From an uncultured Clostridia bacterium (GTDB lineage: Bacteria > Bacillota > Clostridia > Christensenellales > DTU072): a DNA stretch of 54,280 nt. Positions 1 to 9,744 of the stretch are shown piece by piece; position 1 is the stretch's first letter, and each line of letters opens with the position of its first letter. The stretch lies in NCBI GenBank assembly GCA_944372095.1, contig CALVYG010000007.1:1-54280 (forward strand), written 5' to 3'. The notes beneath the pieces are model-generated. The model searched no databases and was not told where the DNA came from. It saw only the letters and a list, made by a program, of their open reading frames with translations. Position numbers and translations under genes: made by a program.

Positions 1-86
1 AACTCTATTTTACCACAGATTTGTATGAACTCCTTTTTTTCTCCCTCTTCTGTTGCACTTAATAGTATAATTCACCATCAAAAATA

Positions 87-113
87 AAAAAGGTCCTGTC
101 TTAGGACCTTTTT
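87..113 (-). terminator. Rho-independent terminator of the isc/housekeeping run
   Basis: Perfect 11-bp arms (AAAAAGGTCCT at 87-97, AGGACCTTTTT at 103-113) with a 5-nt loop. It lies 8 nt beyond the iscU stop codon. Because the arms are A/T-flanked it could work in both directions, but the only gene ending here is iscU on the minus strand. Confidence 0.9.
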
Positions 114-120
114 CCGTAAT

Positions 121-498
121 TTAAGCTCTCTTCTCTTTCTTTTCTCTGTAATCCTTAATAGCCTCGGCAATCGCCTCTTCGGCAAGTACCGAGCAGTGAA
201 TTTTTTGCGGCGGCAAACCTTCCAATGCCTCCACTACGTCGGCGTTTTTGATTTTCAACGCCTCTTCCAGCGTTTTCCCTTTTATCATTTCGGTTGCAAT
301 ACTGCTGCTCGCTATGGCTGCAGTACAACCGAATGTCTTGAATTTTGCGTCAACTATAACGTCATTTTCTATTTTGAGAAAAACTTGCATAATGTCTCCG
401 CATTTCGCATTCCCCACCGTTCCGACTCCGTCGGCATTTTCTATTTCTCCTACGTTCTTCGGATTCGCAAACGTATCAAGCACTTTCTTACTATACAT
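121..498 (-). CDS. iscU: IscU/NifU-type Fe-S cluster scaffold protein
   Basis: 125 aa, the usual length for a stand-alone IscU. It assembles [2Fe-2S]/[4Fe-4S] clusters from sulfur given by the adjacent desulfurase and passes them to apo-proteins in the cytosol. The three ligand cysteines are present (C33 in AKCGD, C58 in FGCTAA, C102 in HCS), with the IscU-type aspartate D35 after the first. An LPPQK motif precedes the third Cys, matching the chaperone-binding LPPxK loop of IscU rather than the SufU type. Its start overlaps the end of iscS by 8 nt, so the two are translationally coupled. Last gene of the long minus-strand run. Confidence 0.95.
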   Translation of the reverse strand: MYSKKVLDTFANPKNVGEIENADGVGTVGNAKCGDIMQVFLKIENDVIVDAKFKTFGCTAAIASSSIATEMIKGKTLEEALKIKNADVVEALEGLPPQKIHCSVLAEEAIAEAIKDYREKKEKRA

Positions 499-1672
499 TT
501 ATACTTTCTCCTTTTATTTCTTTGAATAACGGCGACCAGCTACGTAACTTCGCCACTTCGTCGCGAAGAATATCAGCCGCATATTCCGCTTCCTCCATTG
601 TATTGTCTTTTCCGAAACTGAATCGGATTGAACTATGTGCTTCTTCAATACTCGCTCCTGTTGCAAGTATGACATAAGACGGTTCCAAACTGCCGGAACT
701 GCACGCAGACCCGCTGCTTACGGCAATTCCGTGTAAATCCAACGTCATAAGTATCGACTCACCCTCGATATAATCAAAACTGAAATTAGCATTACTCACC
801 AAGCGGTGTTCCCTTCCGCCGTTAAGTTTACAGTCAGGAATTTCATTTAGCACACGCTCGATAAATCTGTCGCGCATTTGCTTTATTTTAATATTATTCT
901 CTTCCATTTCGCTGTCGGCAAGTTCCAAAGCCTTTGCCATGCCTACTATACCGGGAGTATTCGTAGTCCCCGCCCTGTAAGTTCTTTCCTGATGTCCGCC
1001 GAAAATCAAACGGTCGATTTTCACACCGCTTCTTATATATAAAAGTCCGATTCCCTTCGGCCCGTGAAATTTATGCGCGGAGAGACTCAGTAAATCTATC
1101 CCGTACTTATCGACGTCGATTTTTATGCTGCTTATCGCCTGTACCGCATCGGTATGAAAAACAATTCCGTTTTCCTTACAAAACGCTCCGATTTCCTTTA
1201 TCGGCATTATTGCGCCTGTTTCGTTATTCGCAAACATAACGGATACTAGAATCGTATCGTCTCTCACTGCTTTTTTCAAGTCGGAAATATCTATTCTCCC
1301 GTCAGTTCCAGTAGGCAAATAGGTTATTTCGAATCCCTCTTTTTCAAGTTGCGCGCATGTCTGCATTACGGCAGGGTGTTCAACGGCAGTCGTAACAATA
1401 TGCTTTCCGTTTTTCTTGTTCGCATATGCAACTCCTCTTAACGCCCAATTATCGCTCTCCGTTCCGCCGCTTGTAAAATAAATTTCCTGAGGTTTTGCAT
1501 TAAAGAGCGTTGCTATCTTTGCACGCGATTCGTCTACGGCTTTCGCCGCTTCTCTCCCGTATCCGTGTAAACTTGACGCGTTTCCGTATATTTCGGTCAT
1601 ATATGGCAGCATACTTTCCACCACTCTTTTATCAGTGGAAGTCGTTGCAGCGTTATCTAAATACACTTTCAT
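491..1672 (-). CDS. iscS: Cysteine desulfurase IscS/NifS
   Basis: 393 aa PLP enzyme that converts cysteine to alanine and carries the sulfur as a persulfide for Fe-S cluster assembly and tRNA thiolation. The PLP lysine is K201 in SAHKFHGPKG and the mobile-loop catalytic cysteine is C324 in SSGSACSSGS, which places it in the group I (IscS/NifS) class. The N-terminal YLDNAATT motif is intact. Paired with iscU (8-nt overlap). No Rrf2-type regulator is beside it, and transcription probably comes through the upstream housekeeping genes. The other desulfurase-like protein in this window (26568-27674) belongs to a different subfamily. Confidence 0.96.
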   Translation of the reverse strand: MKVYLDNAATTSTDKRVVESMLPYMTEIYGNASSLHGYGREAAKAVDESRAKIATLFNAKPQEIYFTSGGTESDNWALRGVAYANKKNGKHIVTTAVEHPAVMQTCAQLEKEGFEITYLPTGTDGRIDISDLKKAVRDDTILVSVMFANNETGAIMPIKEIGAFCKENGIVFHTDAVQAISSIKIDVDKYGIDLLSLSAHKFHGPKGIGLLYIRSGVKIDRLIFGGHQERTYRAGTTNTPGIVGMAKALELADSEMEENNIKIKQMRDRFIERVLNEIPDCKLNGGREHRLVSNANFSFDYIEGESILMTLDLHGIAVSSGSACSSGSLEPSYVILATGASIEEAHSSIRFSFGKDNTMEEAEYAADILRDEVAKLRSWSPLFKEIKGESINV

Positions 1673-1770
1673 TTTTGCCTCCTATTTGTATCGTAGGCTA
1701 CAAAATAAGTTTTATATCAATGCTGTCGAGCATTATCCTCTTCTTTCGACAAAAGTATACCGCTTAAAAA

Positions 1771-2097
1771 TCAAAAATGCAACTGTTTGTTCACATTTTT
1801 CAAGGCAAATTCAATAATGCCTTCTTTATCCCTTCCGCCTGTAAATCTGTCGAGTTCTTTCCCGTTATCGAAATATATTACGCAAGGGATAAAATTTATT
1901 TTATTCTTATCGGCAAGATTTTCGCTTTCGTCCACGTTTACTTCGTAACATTTGATTCCCATTTTTTCAATGTCTTTTTCGGCTTCTTCGTAAAACGGTT
2001 TCATCTTCATACAAGGTCCGCACCAATCTGCATAAAAATCAACAATAACCTTACCTTCGTTAAGCAAATCGGCTTCTTTTTCACATATTTTTTTCAT
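1771..2097 (-). CDS. trxA: Thioredoxin
   Basis: 108 aa cytosolic thioredoxin. The redox motif WCGPC (C26, C29) sits after the usual FYADW strand, and the conserved cis-proline region is seen in NFIPCVIYF. An extra cysteine beside that proline (IPC) is less usual. It lies between hisS (21 nt upstream) and iscS (98 nt downstream) on the same strand. It could reduce partner enzymes or help redox control around Fe-S assembly; the neighbourhood suggests this but does not prove it. The symbol trxA is a family-level assignment. Confidence 0.88.
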   Translation of the reverse strand: MKKICEKEADLLNEGKVIVDFYADWCGPCMKMKPFYEEAEKDIEKMGIKCYEVNVDESENLADKNKINFIPCVIYFDNGKELDRFTGGRDKEGIIEFALKNVNKQLHF

Positions 2098-2118
2098 TTT
2101 TGAAACTCCCGTTTTTCT

Positions 2119-3366
2119 TTACCAATTTCCGTTTATAAGCTCTTCGTATGTTACTGTTTTGCATTCTTTTGTTCTGAGATTTTTTATTTCAAATTCATCT
2201 TTTCTGATTTCATCTGCCCCTATCACGACAACATTTTCCGCGCCGCATTTGTCGGCATATTTCATCTGAGCTTTCAAACTTTTTTCCATAATATCCGTTA
2301 TTACGGTTCTGTCATGTTTTCTGAGTATCGTCGTTATTTTTAATGCCTCGACATAATTCTCGTCCCCTGCAGGCGCAATATACAGTTCAGGTCTGTAATC
2401 TTTACCGAAACTCAAACCGGCATTTTCCATAACCATAATCAATCTTTCAAGCCCCAATCCGAATCCAACGGCAGGAACTTTTGTTCCGCCTATTTCTTCG
2501 ACCAGATTATTATATCTTCCTCCGCCGCAAACAGTTCCTTGACTGCCTATTTCGTTTGATATAAATTCAAATACGGTTTTTGTATAGTAGTCGAGTCCTC
2601 TTACGATATTGCTATTTACCGTAAACGCAACACCGAGTTCATCCAATGTTTTGCATAAAACTTCGTGGTGTTTACGGCACCCGTCACACAAATAATCCAA
2701 CACTTTCGGAGCGTTTTCCGATACTTCTTTGCACTCGGGATTTTTGCAATCAAGCACTCTCAACGGATTCTTTTCAAGTCTCTCCAAACACGTTCCGCAC
2801 AGCTTTTCCTTACTCGCGTAAAGATAATTTTTAAGCGCTTCCGAGTACTCTTTACGGCACTCTCTGCACCCGATACTGTTTATGTTAAGCGAAAGTTTTT
2901 TCAATCCGAGTCTGTCAAAAAATTCTTTCGCAAGCAGAATAACTTCCGCATCCGCATAAGGAGACTCGCTTCCGTAAAGCTCTATACCGAACTGATGGTG
3001 TTCCCTTAACCTCCCTGCCTGTGGCTTTTCATATCTGAATACAGGCGTCAGATAATACATTTTAGACGGTTGCGGAGCATTGATAAGCGAATTTTCGACA
3101 AAGCTTCTTGCAACGCCGGCTGTTCCTTCGGGTTTCAAAGAAATACTTCTCCCGCCCTTGTCGTTAAACGTATACATTTCTTTGTTGACGATGTCCGTCG
3201 TATCTCCTACGCCGCGTAAAAATAATTCCGTATGCTCAAAAACCGGCGTCCTGATTTCTCTGTATCCGAAATTTTCCGTTACTTTACGCGCAATTTTTTC
3301 AACGTAATGCCATTTATAACTTTCCTGCGGCAGAACGTCCTTCGTCCCTTTGGGTATATTTATCAT
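2119..3366 (-). CDS. hisS: Histidyl-tRNA synthetase
   Basis: 415 aa class II aminoacyl-tRNA synthetase charging tRNA-His in the cytosol. It begins with the typical IPKGTKDVLP. Motif 2 (VFRYEKPQAGRLREHHQFG), the histidine-binding GLDYYTKTVFE and GGGRYNNL, and motif 3 (GFGLGLERL) are all intact, followed by a C-terminal anticodon-binding domain. Length matches bacterial HisRS. There is no hisZ or histidine-pathway context, so it is the translational enzyme. It lies 19 nt after hslU in the same run; an aspS gene, its common Bacillota partner, is not adjacent. Confidence 0.97.
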   Translation of the reverse strand: MINIPKGTKDVLPQESYKWHYVEKIARKVTENFGYREIRTPVFEHTELFLRGVGDTTDIVNKEMYTFNDKGGRSISLKPEGTAGVARSFVENSLINAPQPSKMYYLTPVFRYEKPQAGRLREHHQFGIELYGSESPYADAEVILLAKEFFDRLGLKKLSLNINSIGCRECRKEYSEALKNYLYASKEKLCGTCLERLEKNPLRVLDCKNPECKEVSENAPKVLDYLCDGCRKHHEVLCKTLDELGVAFTVNSNIVRGLDYYTKTVFEFISNEIGSQGTVCGGGRYNNLVEEIGGTKVPAVGFGLGLERLIMVMENAGLSFGKDYRPELYIAPAGDENYVEALKITTILRKHDRTVITDIMEKSLKAQMKYADKCGAENVVVIGADEIRKDEFEIKNLRTKECKTVTYEELINGNW

Positions 3367-3385
3367 TTTGTCCTCTCAATGATGT

Positions 3386-4702
3386 TTATAATATATATTT
3401 TTTAAGATTCATCGAATTCAGCGCTTCCGCAAGATGTGCGTCGACATATGCCTTATCAACGATTATTTCCTGAATTTCCGTATTTTCTCCTCCGGCTTCG
3501 AATGATACTTCTTCAAGTAATGTTTCCATTATCGTATGCAATCTTCTTGCACCGATATTTTCTTTATTTTCATTTTCCATATGCGCAATTCTTGCCATTT
3601 CTCTTATTGCATCATCGGTAAATTTCAATGATACTTTATCAACTTTTAGCATTTCGGCATATTGCATTAAAATTGCATTGTCGGGTTCTTTAAGAATTTT
3701 GACGAAGTCGTCTTCCGTAAGACTTTTCAGATTTACGACAACGGGAAACCTGCCTTGTAACTCCGGAATCAAATCGCTTATTTTCGATATATGAAAAGCT
3801 CCTGCCGCTATAAACAGAATATAATCGGTTTTAATGTTTCCGTATTTTGTGTTAACGGTACAGCCTTCGACTATCGGAAGAATATCACGCTGAACACCTT
3901 CCCTGCTTACATCCGGTCCGTGCGAATTGCCTTTCGATGCAATTTTGTCCAATTCGTCTATAAAAATTATTCCGTCCTGTTCCGCTCTTTTAAGGCCTTC
4001 TGCGACTATTGATTCTTTATCTATCATCTTATTTGCTTCTTCGGCTACAAATATTTTTAACGCAGTGGCTACGTTTATTTTACGCTTTCTTTTACGTTTC
4101 GGCATTATACTACTGATTATTTCGCCGAAATTGTTATCCTGCGGCGCCCCCATCGGCCCTAACGTCAATTGTTTCGGAGCTTCTTCGACTTCTATTTCCA
4201 CAGGTATTTTATCTAATTTACCCGCATGCAACGCATCATATAATTCTTGTTTAAGTTCTTCTTCGTCTTTTTCGGGCGATGCTTTCTTTTTAACCTGTAA
4301 AATTGCGTTTATGAGTTTAGCTTCGGCTATTTCTCGGGCTTTCGGTTCTACCTCCGCTATTTTTTCCTCGTTTACAAGTCGTATTGCGACTTCGACAAGG
4401 TCTCGTATCATACTTTCCACATCTCTGCCGACATATCCTACTTCGGTAAATTTTGTCGCTTCTATCTTTACAAACGGGGCTTTAACCAATTTCGCCAGAC
4501 GTCTTGCTATTTCCGTTTTTCCTACTCCGGTAGGTCCTTTCATAATTATATTTTTCGGAGTTATTTCTTCGCGCATTTCCTGTGGCAACATTCTTCTTCT
4601 GTAACGGTTTCTTAAAGCAACCGCCACCGCCCTTTTTGCTTCATCCTGACCGATAATATATCTGTCAAGTTCGTTTACTGTTTGTCTTGGAGTGAGTTCC
4701 AT
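3386..4702 (-). CDS. hslU: HslU (ClpY) ATPase subunit of the HslUV protease
   Basis: 438 aa AAA+ unfoldase that feeds substrates into HslV. Walker A GPTGVGKT is at residues 56-63, and Walker B plus sensor residues are at FIDELDKI. Between them is the inserted I domain (about residues 105-235), rich in Lys/Glu. The C-terminus LKKYIL matches the HslU tail that docks into HslV pockets. The ATG overlaps the hslV stop by one base (TAATG), with an SD (GGAGGA) inside the end of hslV, so the two are translationally coupled and made together. Confidence 0.97.
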   Translation of the reverse strand: MELTPRQTVNELDRYIIGQDEAKRAVAVALRNRYRRRMLPQEMREEITPKNIIMKGPTGVGKTEIARRLAKLVKAPFVKIEATKFTEVGYVGRDVESMIRDLVEVAIRLVNEEKIAEVEPKAREIAEAKLINAILQVKKKASPEKDEEELKQELYDALHAGKLDKIPVEIEVEEAPKQLTLGPMGAPQDNNFGEIISSIMPKRKRKRKINVATALKIFVAEEANKMIDKESIVAEGLKRAEQDGIIFIDELDKIASKGNSHGPDVSREGVQRDILPIVEGCTVNTKYGNIKTDYILFIAAGAFHISKISDLIPELQGRFPVVVNLKSLTEDDFVKILKEPDNAILMQYAEMLKVDKVSLKFTDDAIREMARIAHMENENKENIGARRLHTIMETLLEEVSFEAGGENTEIQEIIVDKAYVDAHLAEALNSMNLKKYIL

Positions 4703-5250
4703 TATTTATCCTCCTGTCCTACTGTTTCGATTATCACGTTATAATTTGTGAATACACAAATATCGGCAGCTATTTTCATAGCTTTTTTTACTATCTCCAC
4801 CGCATCCATATCGGTATTATCCATCAATGCGCGTGCCGCGCTTAATGCGTAATTTCCTCCGCTGCCTATTGCGCATACCCCAGATTCCGGCTCTATTACG
4901 TTTCCGTCTCCGCTTATCACATAAACGTTTTCTTTATCAGCAACAATAAGCATTGCTTCCAGATTTCTCTGAGCACCGCCGCTTCTCCATAATTCGGCAA
5001 GCTCAACGGCGCTTCTCATAAGATTTCCTGAATATTTTTGTAACATTTCTTCAAATTTCTCACTTAACGTAAATGCGTCGCTTACGCTCCCCGCAAATCC
5101 GACAATTACTTTGTCGTTGTATATCCTTTTAACTTTTTTGGCGTTCCCTTTCATTATAATGCTTTGTCCCATCGTTACCTGTCCGTCTCCGGCTATCGCC
5201 GTAACGCCGTTTCTTTTTACGGCACAAATTGTAGTACCTTTGATTTCCAT
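4702..5250 (-). CDS. hslV: HslV (ClpQ) peptidase subunit
   Basis: 182 aa N-terminal nucleophile protease forming the HslUV core. The sequence begins MEIKGTTICAVKRNG; by comparison with mature HslV (TTI...), the catalytic Thr would be residue 6, freed by removing a 5-residue propeptide. This differs from E. coli, where only Met is removed, but is common in Bacillota. GDGQVTMG follows as expected. It sits 5 nt after trmFO and directly before hslU. The nearby trmFO and topA match the conserved Bacillota order, though xerC is absent. Confidence 0.96.
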   Translation of the reverse strand: MEIKGTTICAVKRNGVTAIAGDGQVTMGQSIIMKGNAKKVKRIYNDKVIVGFAGSVSDAFTLSEKFEEMLQKYSGNLMRSAVELAELWRSGGAQRNLEAMLIVADKENVYVISGDGNVIEPESGVCAIGSGGNYALSAARALMDNTDMDAVEIVKKAMKIAADICVFTNYNVIIETVGQEDK

Positions 5251-5255
5251 AATTT

Positions 5256-6569
5256 TTACTCCTTTGATATTCTTTCGACAAATTGTTTCATTGCCTCGAC
5301 AGCCCTTTGACTGTACTTTTCTTTTTTTAATTTTTTATCCTTAATTTTTTCTTCCAATTCCGGCATAAGCGAATAACTTACATGCATTGGTTGAAAATTT
5401 ACATTCGGTAAAGCTATATATCTCATCAAACTCCCGACAGCCGTATATTCGGAAGGAATAACCTTATCTTTTCCCCTTAATTCTCTGTCAATATTTATAG
5501 CCGACATAAGCCCGCTCATAGTACTTTCAAGGTAACCCTCTACTCCGCTTATCTGCCCTGCAAAATATATTTTTTCGTTATTTATATAACTGAAATCCGA
5601 ATTTAACGTCTTAGGCGCATTAAGAAAAGTATTTCTGTGCAGTACCCCGTATCTTACAAATTCGGCATCGGCGAGTGCGGGAATCATTCTGAAAACCCTT
5701 TCTTGTTCTCCGAATTTAAGATTAGTCTGAAAGCCCACAATATTGTACATTGAATTGTAGTTGTCCTCTTTTCTTAGTTGGACCACCGCATAAGGTCTCT
5801 TTCCTGTTTCAGGGTCTTTTATCCCGACCGGTCTTAACGGTCCGAATCTCATACAGTCTTTTCCGCGTTTTGCCATCAATTCTATCGGCATGCAAGCATT
5901 AAACACCTCGTGCTTTTCAAAATCTTTCAAGATTACGGTTTCGGCGTTTTTAAGCTCTTCTTGAAAAAGCACATACTCTTCTTCGTTCATAGGACAATTA
6001 AGATAATCGTCTCCGCCTTTACCGTATCTTCCCGCAAAGAAAGATTTTTCTTTATCCACACTTTCTGCCGTAATAACGGGCGCAACGGCATCGTAAAAAT
6101 ACAATTCGTTGTTTTCCGTAAGAGTTTTAATACTTTCGGCAAACTTGCCTTCTGTAAGCGGTCCCGTTGCAACAACGGTATATCCGTCGTTATCGGGAAT
6201 CTCCGTCATTTCTTTCCTGATAACATTCAGCTCGTTAAACTCCGAAAGCGCCCTTTCCACCTCGCGCGAAAATTCCGTTCTGTCGACCGCCAAAGCGCCT
6301 CCTGCCGGGACGCTCGTTCTCTCTGCCACACGTAATATAAGGCTGTCTAGTTGTGAAAGTTCGTTTTTAAGCAATCCCTGTGCAGTGTTTATATCTCTCG
6401 ATTTCAAACTGTTACTGCACACCAATTCTGCAAGCAGTCCGGTTTTATGCACGGCTGTCTGCTTATCGGGCCGCATTTCATACAACTCAACCCTATGTCC
6501 CCTTTTTAGCAGTTGATAAGCGCACTCGCATCCGGCCAGTCCGCCGCCTATTACGATTACCTTATTCAT
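5256..6569 (-). CDS. trmFO: TrmFO, folate/FAD-dependent tRNA m5U54 methyltransferase
   Basis: 437 aa flavoprotein that methylates U54 of the tRNA T-loop using 5,10-methylene-THF and FAD; typical of Bacillota. The N-terminal Rossmann motif VIGGGLAGCE begins at residue 5. Family blocks such as ELVCSNSLKS, GPLTEG, RFGPLRPVG and QISGVEGYLES are all intact. Its start overlaps the end of topA by 8 nt, and hslV starts 5 nt after its stop, so it belongs to one polycistronic message. Confidence 0.97.
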   Translation of the reverse strand: MNKVIVIGGGLAGCECAYQLLKRGHRVELYEMRPDKQTAVHKTGLLAELVCSNSLKSRDINTAQGLLKNELSQLDSLILRVAERTSVPAGGALAVDRTEFSREVERALSEFNELNVIRKEMTEIPDNDGYTVVATGPLTEGKFAESIKTLTENNELYFYDAVAPVITAESVDKEKSFFAGRYGKGGDDYLNCPMNEEEYVLFQEELKNAETVILKDFEKHEVFNACMPIELMAKRGKDCMRFGPLRPVGIKDPETGKRPYAVVQLRKEDNYNSMYNIVGFQTNLKFGEQERVFRMIPALADAEFVRYGVLHRNTFLNAPKTLNSDFSYINNEKIYFAGQISGVEGYLESTMSGLMSAINIDRELRGKDKVIPSEYTAVGSLMRYIALPNVNFQPMHVSYSLMPELEEKIKDKKLKKEKYSQRAVEAMKQFVERISKE

Positions 6570-8658
6570 CTTCCTTCTCGGCAGGGTATTCCGTATGCCC
6601 GCAGTTTTTGTTTACACAAACATATTGTGTTTTATTGTCTTTTACCACTATCCTCATAACGTTTCGACATACAGGACAAAACATCGGCGCAGGTAATTCC
6701 CAACTCATAAAATCACATTCGGGATAATTGGCGCATCCGTAAAATATTTTTCCGCTTTTCGTATGTTTTTTTACTATATCGCCGTGGCATCTCGGGCATA
6801 CTCCTACCGGCTCAACGATATTCTTTATGTTTTTGCACTTCGGGTAGTTCGGACAAGCAAGAAACTTTCCGAATTTTCCGTTTCGTATTACCATATGCGC
6901 TCCGCATTTTTCACAAATCACATCGGTAACTTCTTCTTCTACCTTTACTTTTTTTTCTCCGAAATACGCTTTCGTTATACATTCGTTAAAGTGTGGATAA
7001 AATGATGCAAGAACGTCCTGCCATTTATTTCCGTTAACCACGTCGTCAAGTTTCGTTTCCATAGACGCGGTAAACTGAACGTCCACGATATCGGAAAAAT
7101 TCTTTTCCATAAATTGCGTTACGGTTTCGCCGAGTTGTGTAGGTTTAAGCAATTTCCCGTCTTTTTCCGTGTACTCTCTATGTGCAAGCACACTTAAAAC
7201 GTTTGCATACGTCGCAGGACGGCCTATTCCGTTCTCTTCCATTGCTTTTATTAACGTCGCGTCGGAAAATCTTGCCGGAGGTTTGGTGAATTTCTGCTCT
7301 TTTTTTATTTCTTTCAGCGATAATTCTTCGCCTTCTTTGAAATCGGGCAGCTTTTGCGTTCCGTTATCTTCTTCTTCCTCTTTGTCATGTTCGTAAGCCA
7401 CCGTATAACCTTTGAATATGACTGTTTTTCCGGAAATTTTAAATCCGTATTTTGTTTCCCCGCAATCGGCTTTTATTTTTACGTTCAAAGTATTATAAAC
7501 GGCTTCCGTCATCTGACTTGCAAGAAATCTGTCATATATGAGCTTATATAGCCTGTAAAGATTCCTTGTTACTTTATCTTTTATGCTTTCGGGCGTTATT
7601 TCCAAAGAAATAGGCCGTATCGCTTCGTGAGCATCCTGTACGTTTGCGCTTTTAGTTGTATAGATATTGAATTTTTCGGGTGCATACTCTTTTCCGAAAT
7701 GTTTTTCTATATACGCCTTTGCCTCGGTTTGCGCTTCTGTGCTGATTCTGACGCTGTCTGTACGTATATAAGTTACCAATGCCGTAAGTCCCATTCCTTC
7801 CACATTTACGCCTTCGTACAGCTGCTGCGCTAATCTCATTACTTCCGGTGCCGTAATCTGTAACCGTGTCGAACCGTCCTGTTGTAGCGTACTCGTAGTA
7901 AACGGCGCTCCGGGATGTGAACGGCTTTCTCCTCTTTTTACGGAATCAACAGTATATTTTCCTTTTAACAGGTCGCTTTCAACCTCGTTCGCCCTGTCTG
8001 CGTTTTCTATCTTGAACTTCTTTCCGTTAATATCCGCAAGTGTCGCTTTGAATGTCGTGTTTTTCCCCGCCTTTGTCAGCATAGCGAAAATATTCCAGTA
8101 TTCTTCGGGAATAAACGCTCTTATTTCCCTTTCTCTGTCTACTATCATTTTAAGAGCGGCGCTCTGTACCCTTCCGCCTGAAAGTCCTTGCTTTATTTTC
8201 TGATTAAGTATCGGACTTATCTTATATCCGACAAGCCTGTCAAGCACTCTTCTTGCCTGCTGTGCATTGACAAGATTCATATTTATATCCCTCGGGTGCT
8301 GTATCGCCGCATTAACCGCTCTGTTGCTTATTTCATTGAATTCTATTCTTCTTGCTGTATTTCCGAGGTCCAATACATTGCTTAAATGCCAACTGATTGC
8401 TTCCCCTTCACGGTCAGGGTCGGTTGCTAGATATATGTGTTCACTTTCTTTAACCGCATTTTTTATTCTTTTTACAGTATCTTTTTTCTCTTTTACCATA
8501 ACATAGCTGGGCTTAAAATCGTTTTCTATATCTATTCCCAGACTCTTTTCGGGCAAATCGCAGACATGTCCTCCGCTTGCCATTACCTTATAGTCTTTTC
8601 CCAGATATTTCTGGATTGTTTTCGCCTTTGTCGGCGACTCTACAATTACTAAATTCAT
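6562..8658 (-). CDS. topA: DNA topoisomerase I (type IA)
   Basis: 698 aa enzyme that relaxes negative supercoils. The Toprim domain shows E7 (VESPTKAKT) and the acidic DPDREGE at 80-86. The active-site tyrosine is Y297 in VTYIRTDS. The C-terminus carries three four-cysteine zinc ribbons: CEKC...CPNYPKC, CPRC...CANYPEC and CPVC...CVNKNC. Length matches Bacillota TopA. It is directly followed by trmFO (8-nt overlap) and preceded by dprA with no gap, so transcription is shared. Confidence 0.98.
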   Translation of the reverse strand: MNLVIVESPTKAKTIQKYLGKDYKVMASGGHVCDLPEKSLGIDIENDFKPSYVMVKEKKDTVKRIKNAVKESEHIYLATDPDREGEAISWHLSNVLDLGNTARRIEFNEISNRAVNAAIQHPRDINMNLVNAQQARRVLDRLVGYKISPILNQKIKQGLSGGRVQSAALKMIVDREREIRAFIPEEYWNIFAMLTKAGKNTTFKATLADINGKKFKIENADRANEVESDLLKGKYTVDSVKRGESRSHPGAPFTTSTLQQDGSTRLQITAPEVMRLAQQLYEGVNVEGMGLTALVTYIRTDSVRISTEAQTEAKAYIEKHFGKEYAPEKFNIYTTKSANVQDAHEAIRPISLEITPESIKDKVTRNLYRLYKLIYDRFLASQMTEAVYNTLNVKIKADCGETKYGFKISGKTVIFKGYTVAYEHDKEEEEDNGTQKLPDFKEGEELSLKEIKKEQKFTKPPARFSDATLIKAMEENGIGRPATYANVLSVLAHREYTEKDGKLLKPTQLGETVTQFMEKNFSDIVDVQFTASMETKLDDVVNGNKWQDVLASFYPHFNECITKAYFGEKKVKVEEEVTDVICEKCGAHMVIRNGKFGKFLACPNYPKCKNIKNIVEPVGVCPRCHGDIVKKHTKSGKIFYGCANYPECDFMSWELPAPMFCPVCRNVMRIVVKDNKTQYVCVNKNCGHTEYPAEKEDE

Positions 8659-9744
8659 TTATATACTCCAATAATTATGTTTGGTTTTCGTTATCAATTT
8701 TACTGCCGTCATCTTGATAAGCAATGAATTTAACTGCGGTACGCTTAAATCCACTACCCCGAGTATCTCTTCAAAATGCATTTCTCCGTTTTCGGTAAGC
8801 GCTTTTATTATATTATCTTCATTTACATCCAACTGCAATCCGCTCGGTTTGCTTATATCCGCTTCACTCATTCCAAGTTCGGAATATATGTCGTTTATAT
8901 TTACCGCCAACCTTGTCTGACAGTCTTTTATAGCTTTATTACAACCCGAACTCGCTTTATTATAAATACTGCCGGGAACGCAAAATACGTCTTTACCTTG
9001 ATTAAGCGCATAATTAAGAGTCAGCATTGTTCCGCTCTTTTCTCCCGCTTCCGTTATAAGAACCGCTCTGCTCAAACCGCTTATTATACGATTCCTTGCG
9101 GGAAAATTATGCGCAGAGACACCTTCTCCCAAAGGATATTCGCTTATCACTAATCCGTATTCGGCTATATTGTTATATAAATCTCTGTTTTCGGGCGGAT
9201 AAATCACGTCTACGCCGCAACCCAATACCGCAATGGTTTTCCCTCCGGATTCCAATGCCGTTCTATGCGCGCACGAATCTATACCTCTTGCAAGTCCGCT
9301 GACTATACAGAACCTTTCGCTTAGCCCTGAAACGAATTCTTCCGTTACTCTTACTCCGTATTTTGTGGGAAATCTTGTCCCTACAACGGCAAAACAGGGC
9401 CTTCCTAATAATTTTATATCCCCTTTACAATAAAGACACAAAGGTGCGTCTTCATAGCGTATAAGCGTTTCCGGATATTCTTCGTCCAATATCGTAACGA
9501 TTTTTACTCCCGCTTTTGTATATTTTTCTTCTTCTTCACGAAAGTTTATTTCCGATGCTCTGACGCAAATTTCTCTGTAATCTTTCTCCCCTAATACCGA
9601 TGTAATTATACTGCGGAATTTCGGCAGATTCTCCGTTATACCTTCGAGATTAACCGCGCTGATAAGTTTTCTGCCTTTTGCGATTCCTATCCCGTATGCA
9701 CTTGAAATCAATAACACTGCTTTCTGTTTTTCCGTCAGTTTCAT
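8659..9744 (-). CDS. dprA: DprA/Smf DNA-processing protein
   Basis: 361 aa. It loads RecA onto incoming single-stranded DNA during transformation or other recombination. An N-terminal SAM/HhH-like segment (about residues 1-60) precedes the Rossmann-like DprA core. The core has family motifs (VVGTRFPTKYG, SGLARGIDSCAH, GCGVDVIYPPEN, SEYPLGEGVSAHNFPARNR). A winged-helix C-terminal part follows (about 300-361). Its ATG overlaps the stop of the upstream comM/yifB (ATGA) and it ends directly before topA. Presence of dprA and comM alone does not show that the cell is competent. Confidence 0.96.
   Translation of the reverse strand: MKLTEKQKAVLLISSAYGIGIAKGRKLISAVNLEGITENLPKFRSIITSVLGEKDYREICVRASEINFREEEEKYTKAGVKIVTILDEEYPETLIRYEDAPLCLYCKGDIKLLGRPCFAVVGTRFPTKYGVRVTEEFVSGLSERFCIVSGLARGIDSCAHRTALESGGKTIAVLGCGVDVIYPPENRDLYNNIAEYGLVISEYPLGEGVSAHNFPARNRIISGLSRAVLITEAGEKSGTMLTLNYALNQGKDVFCVPGSIYNKASSGCNKAIKDCQTRLAVNINDIYSELGMSEADISKPSGLQLDVNEDNIIKALTENGEMHFEEILGVVDLSVPQLNSLLIKMTAVKLITKTKHNYWSI

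Noticed and set aside
1..60. Promoter for a gene off the left edge
   Set aside because: An extended -10-like TGGTAAAAT on the minus strand exists, but no good -35 or start codon is in the window.
196..529. Plus-strand open frames opposite the isc genes, and similar frames throughout
   Set aside because: They are antisense shadows of well-supported genes, with Phe/Tyr/Arg-rich non-protein-like composition and no SD.
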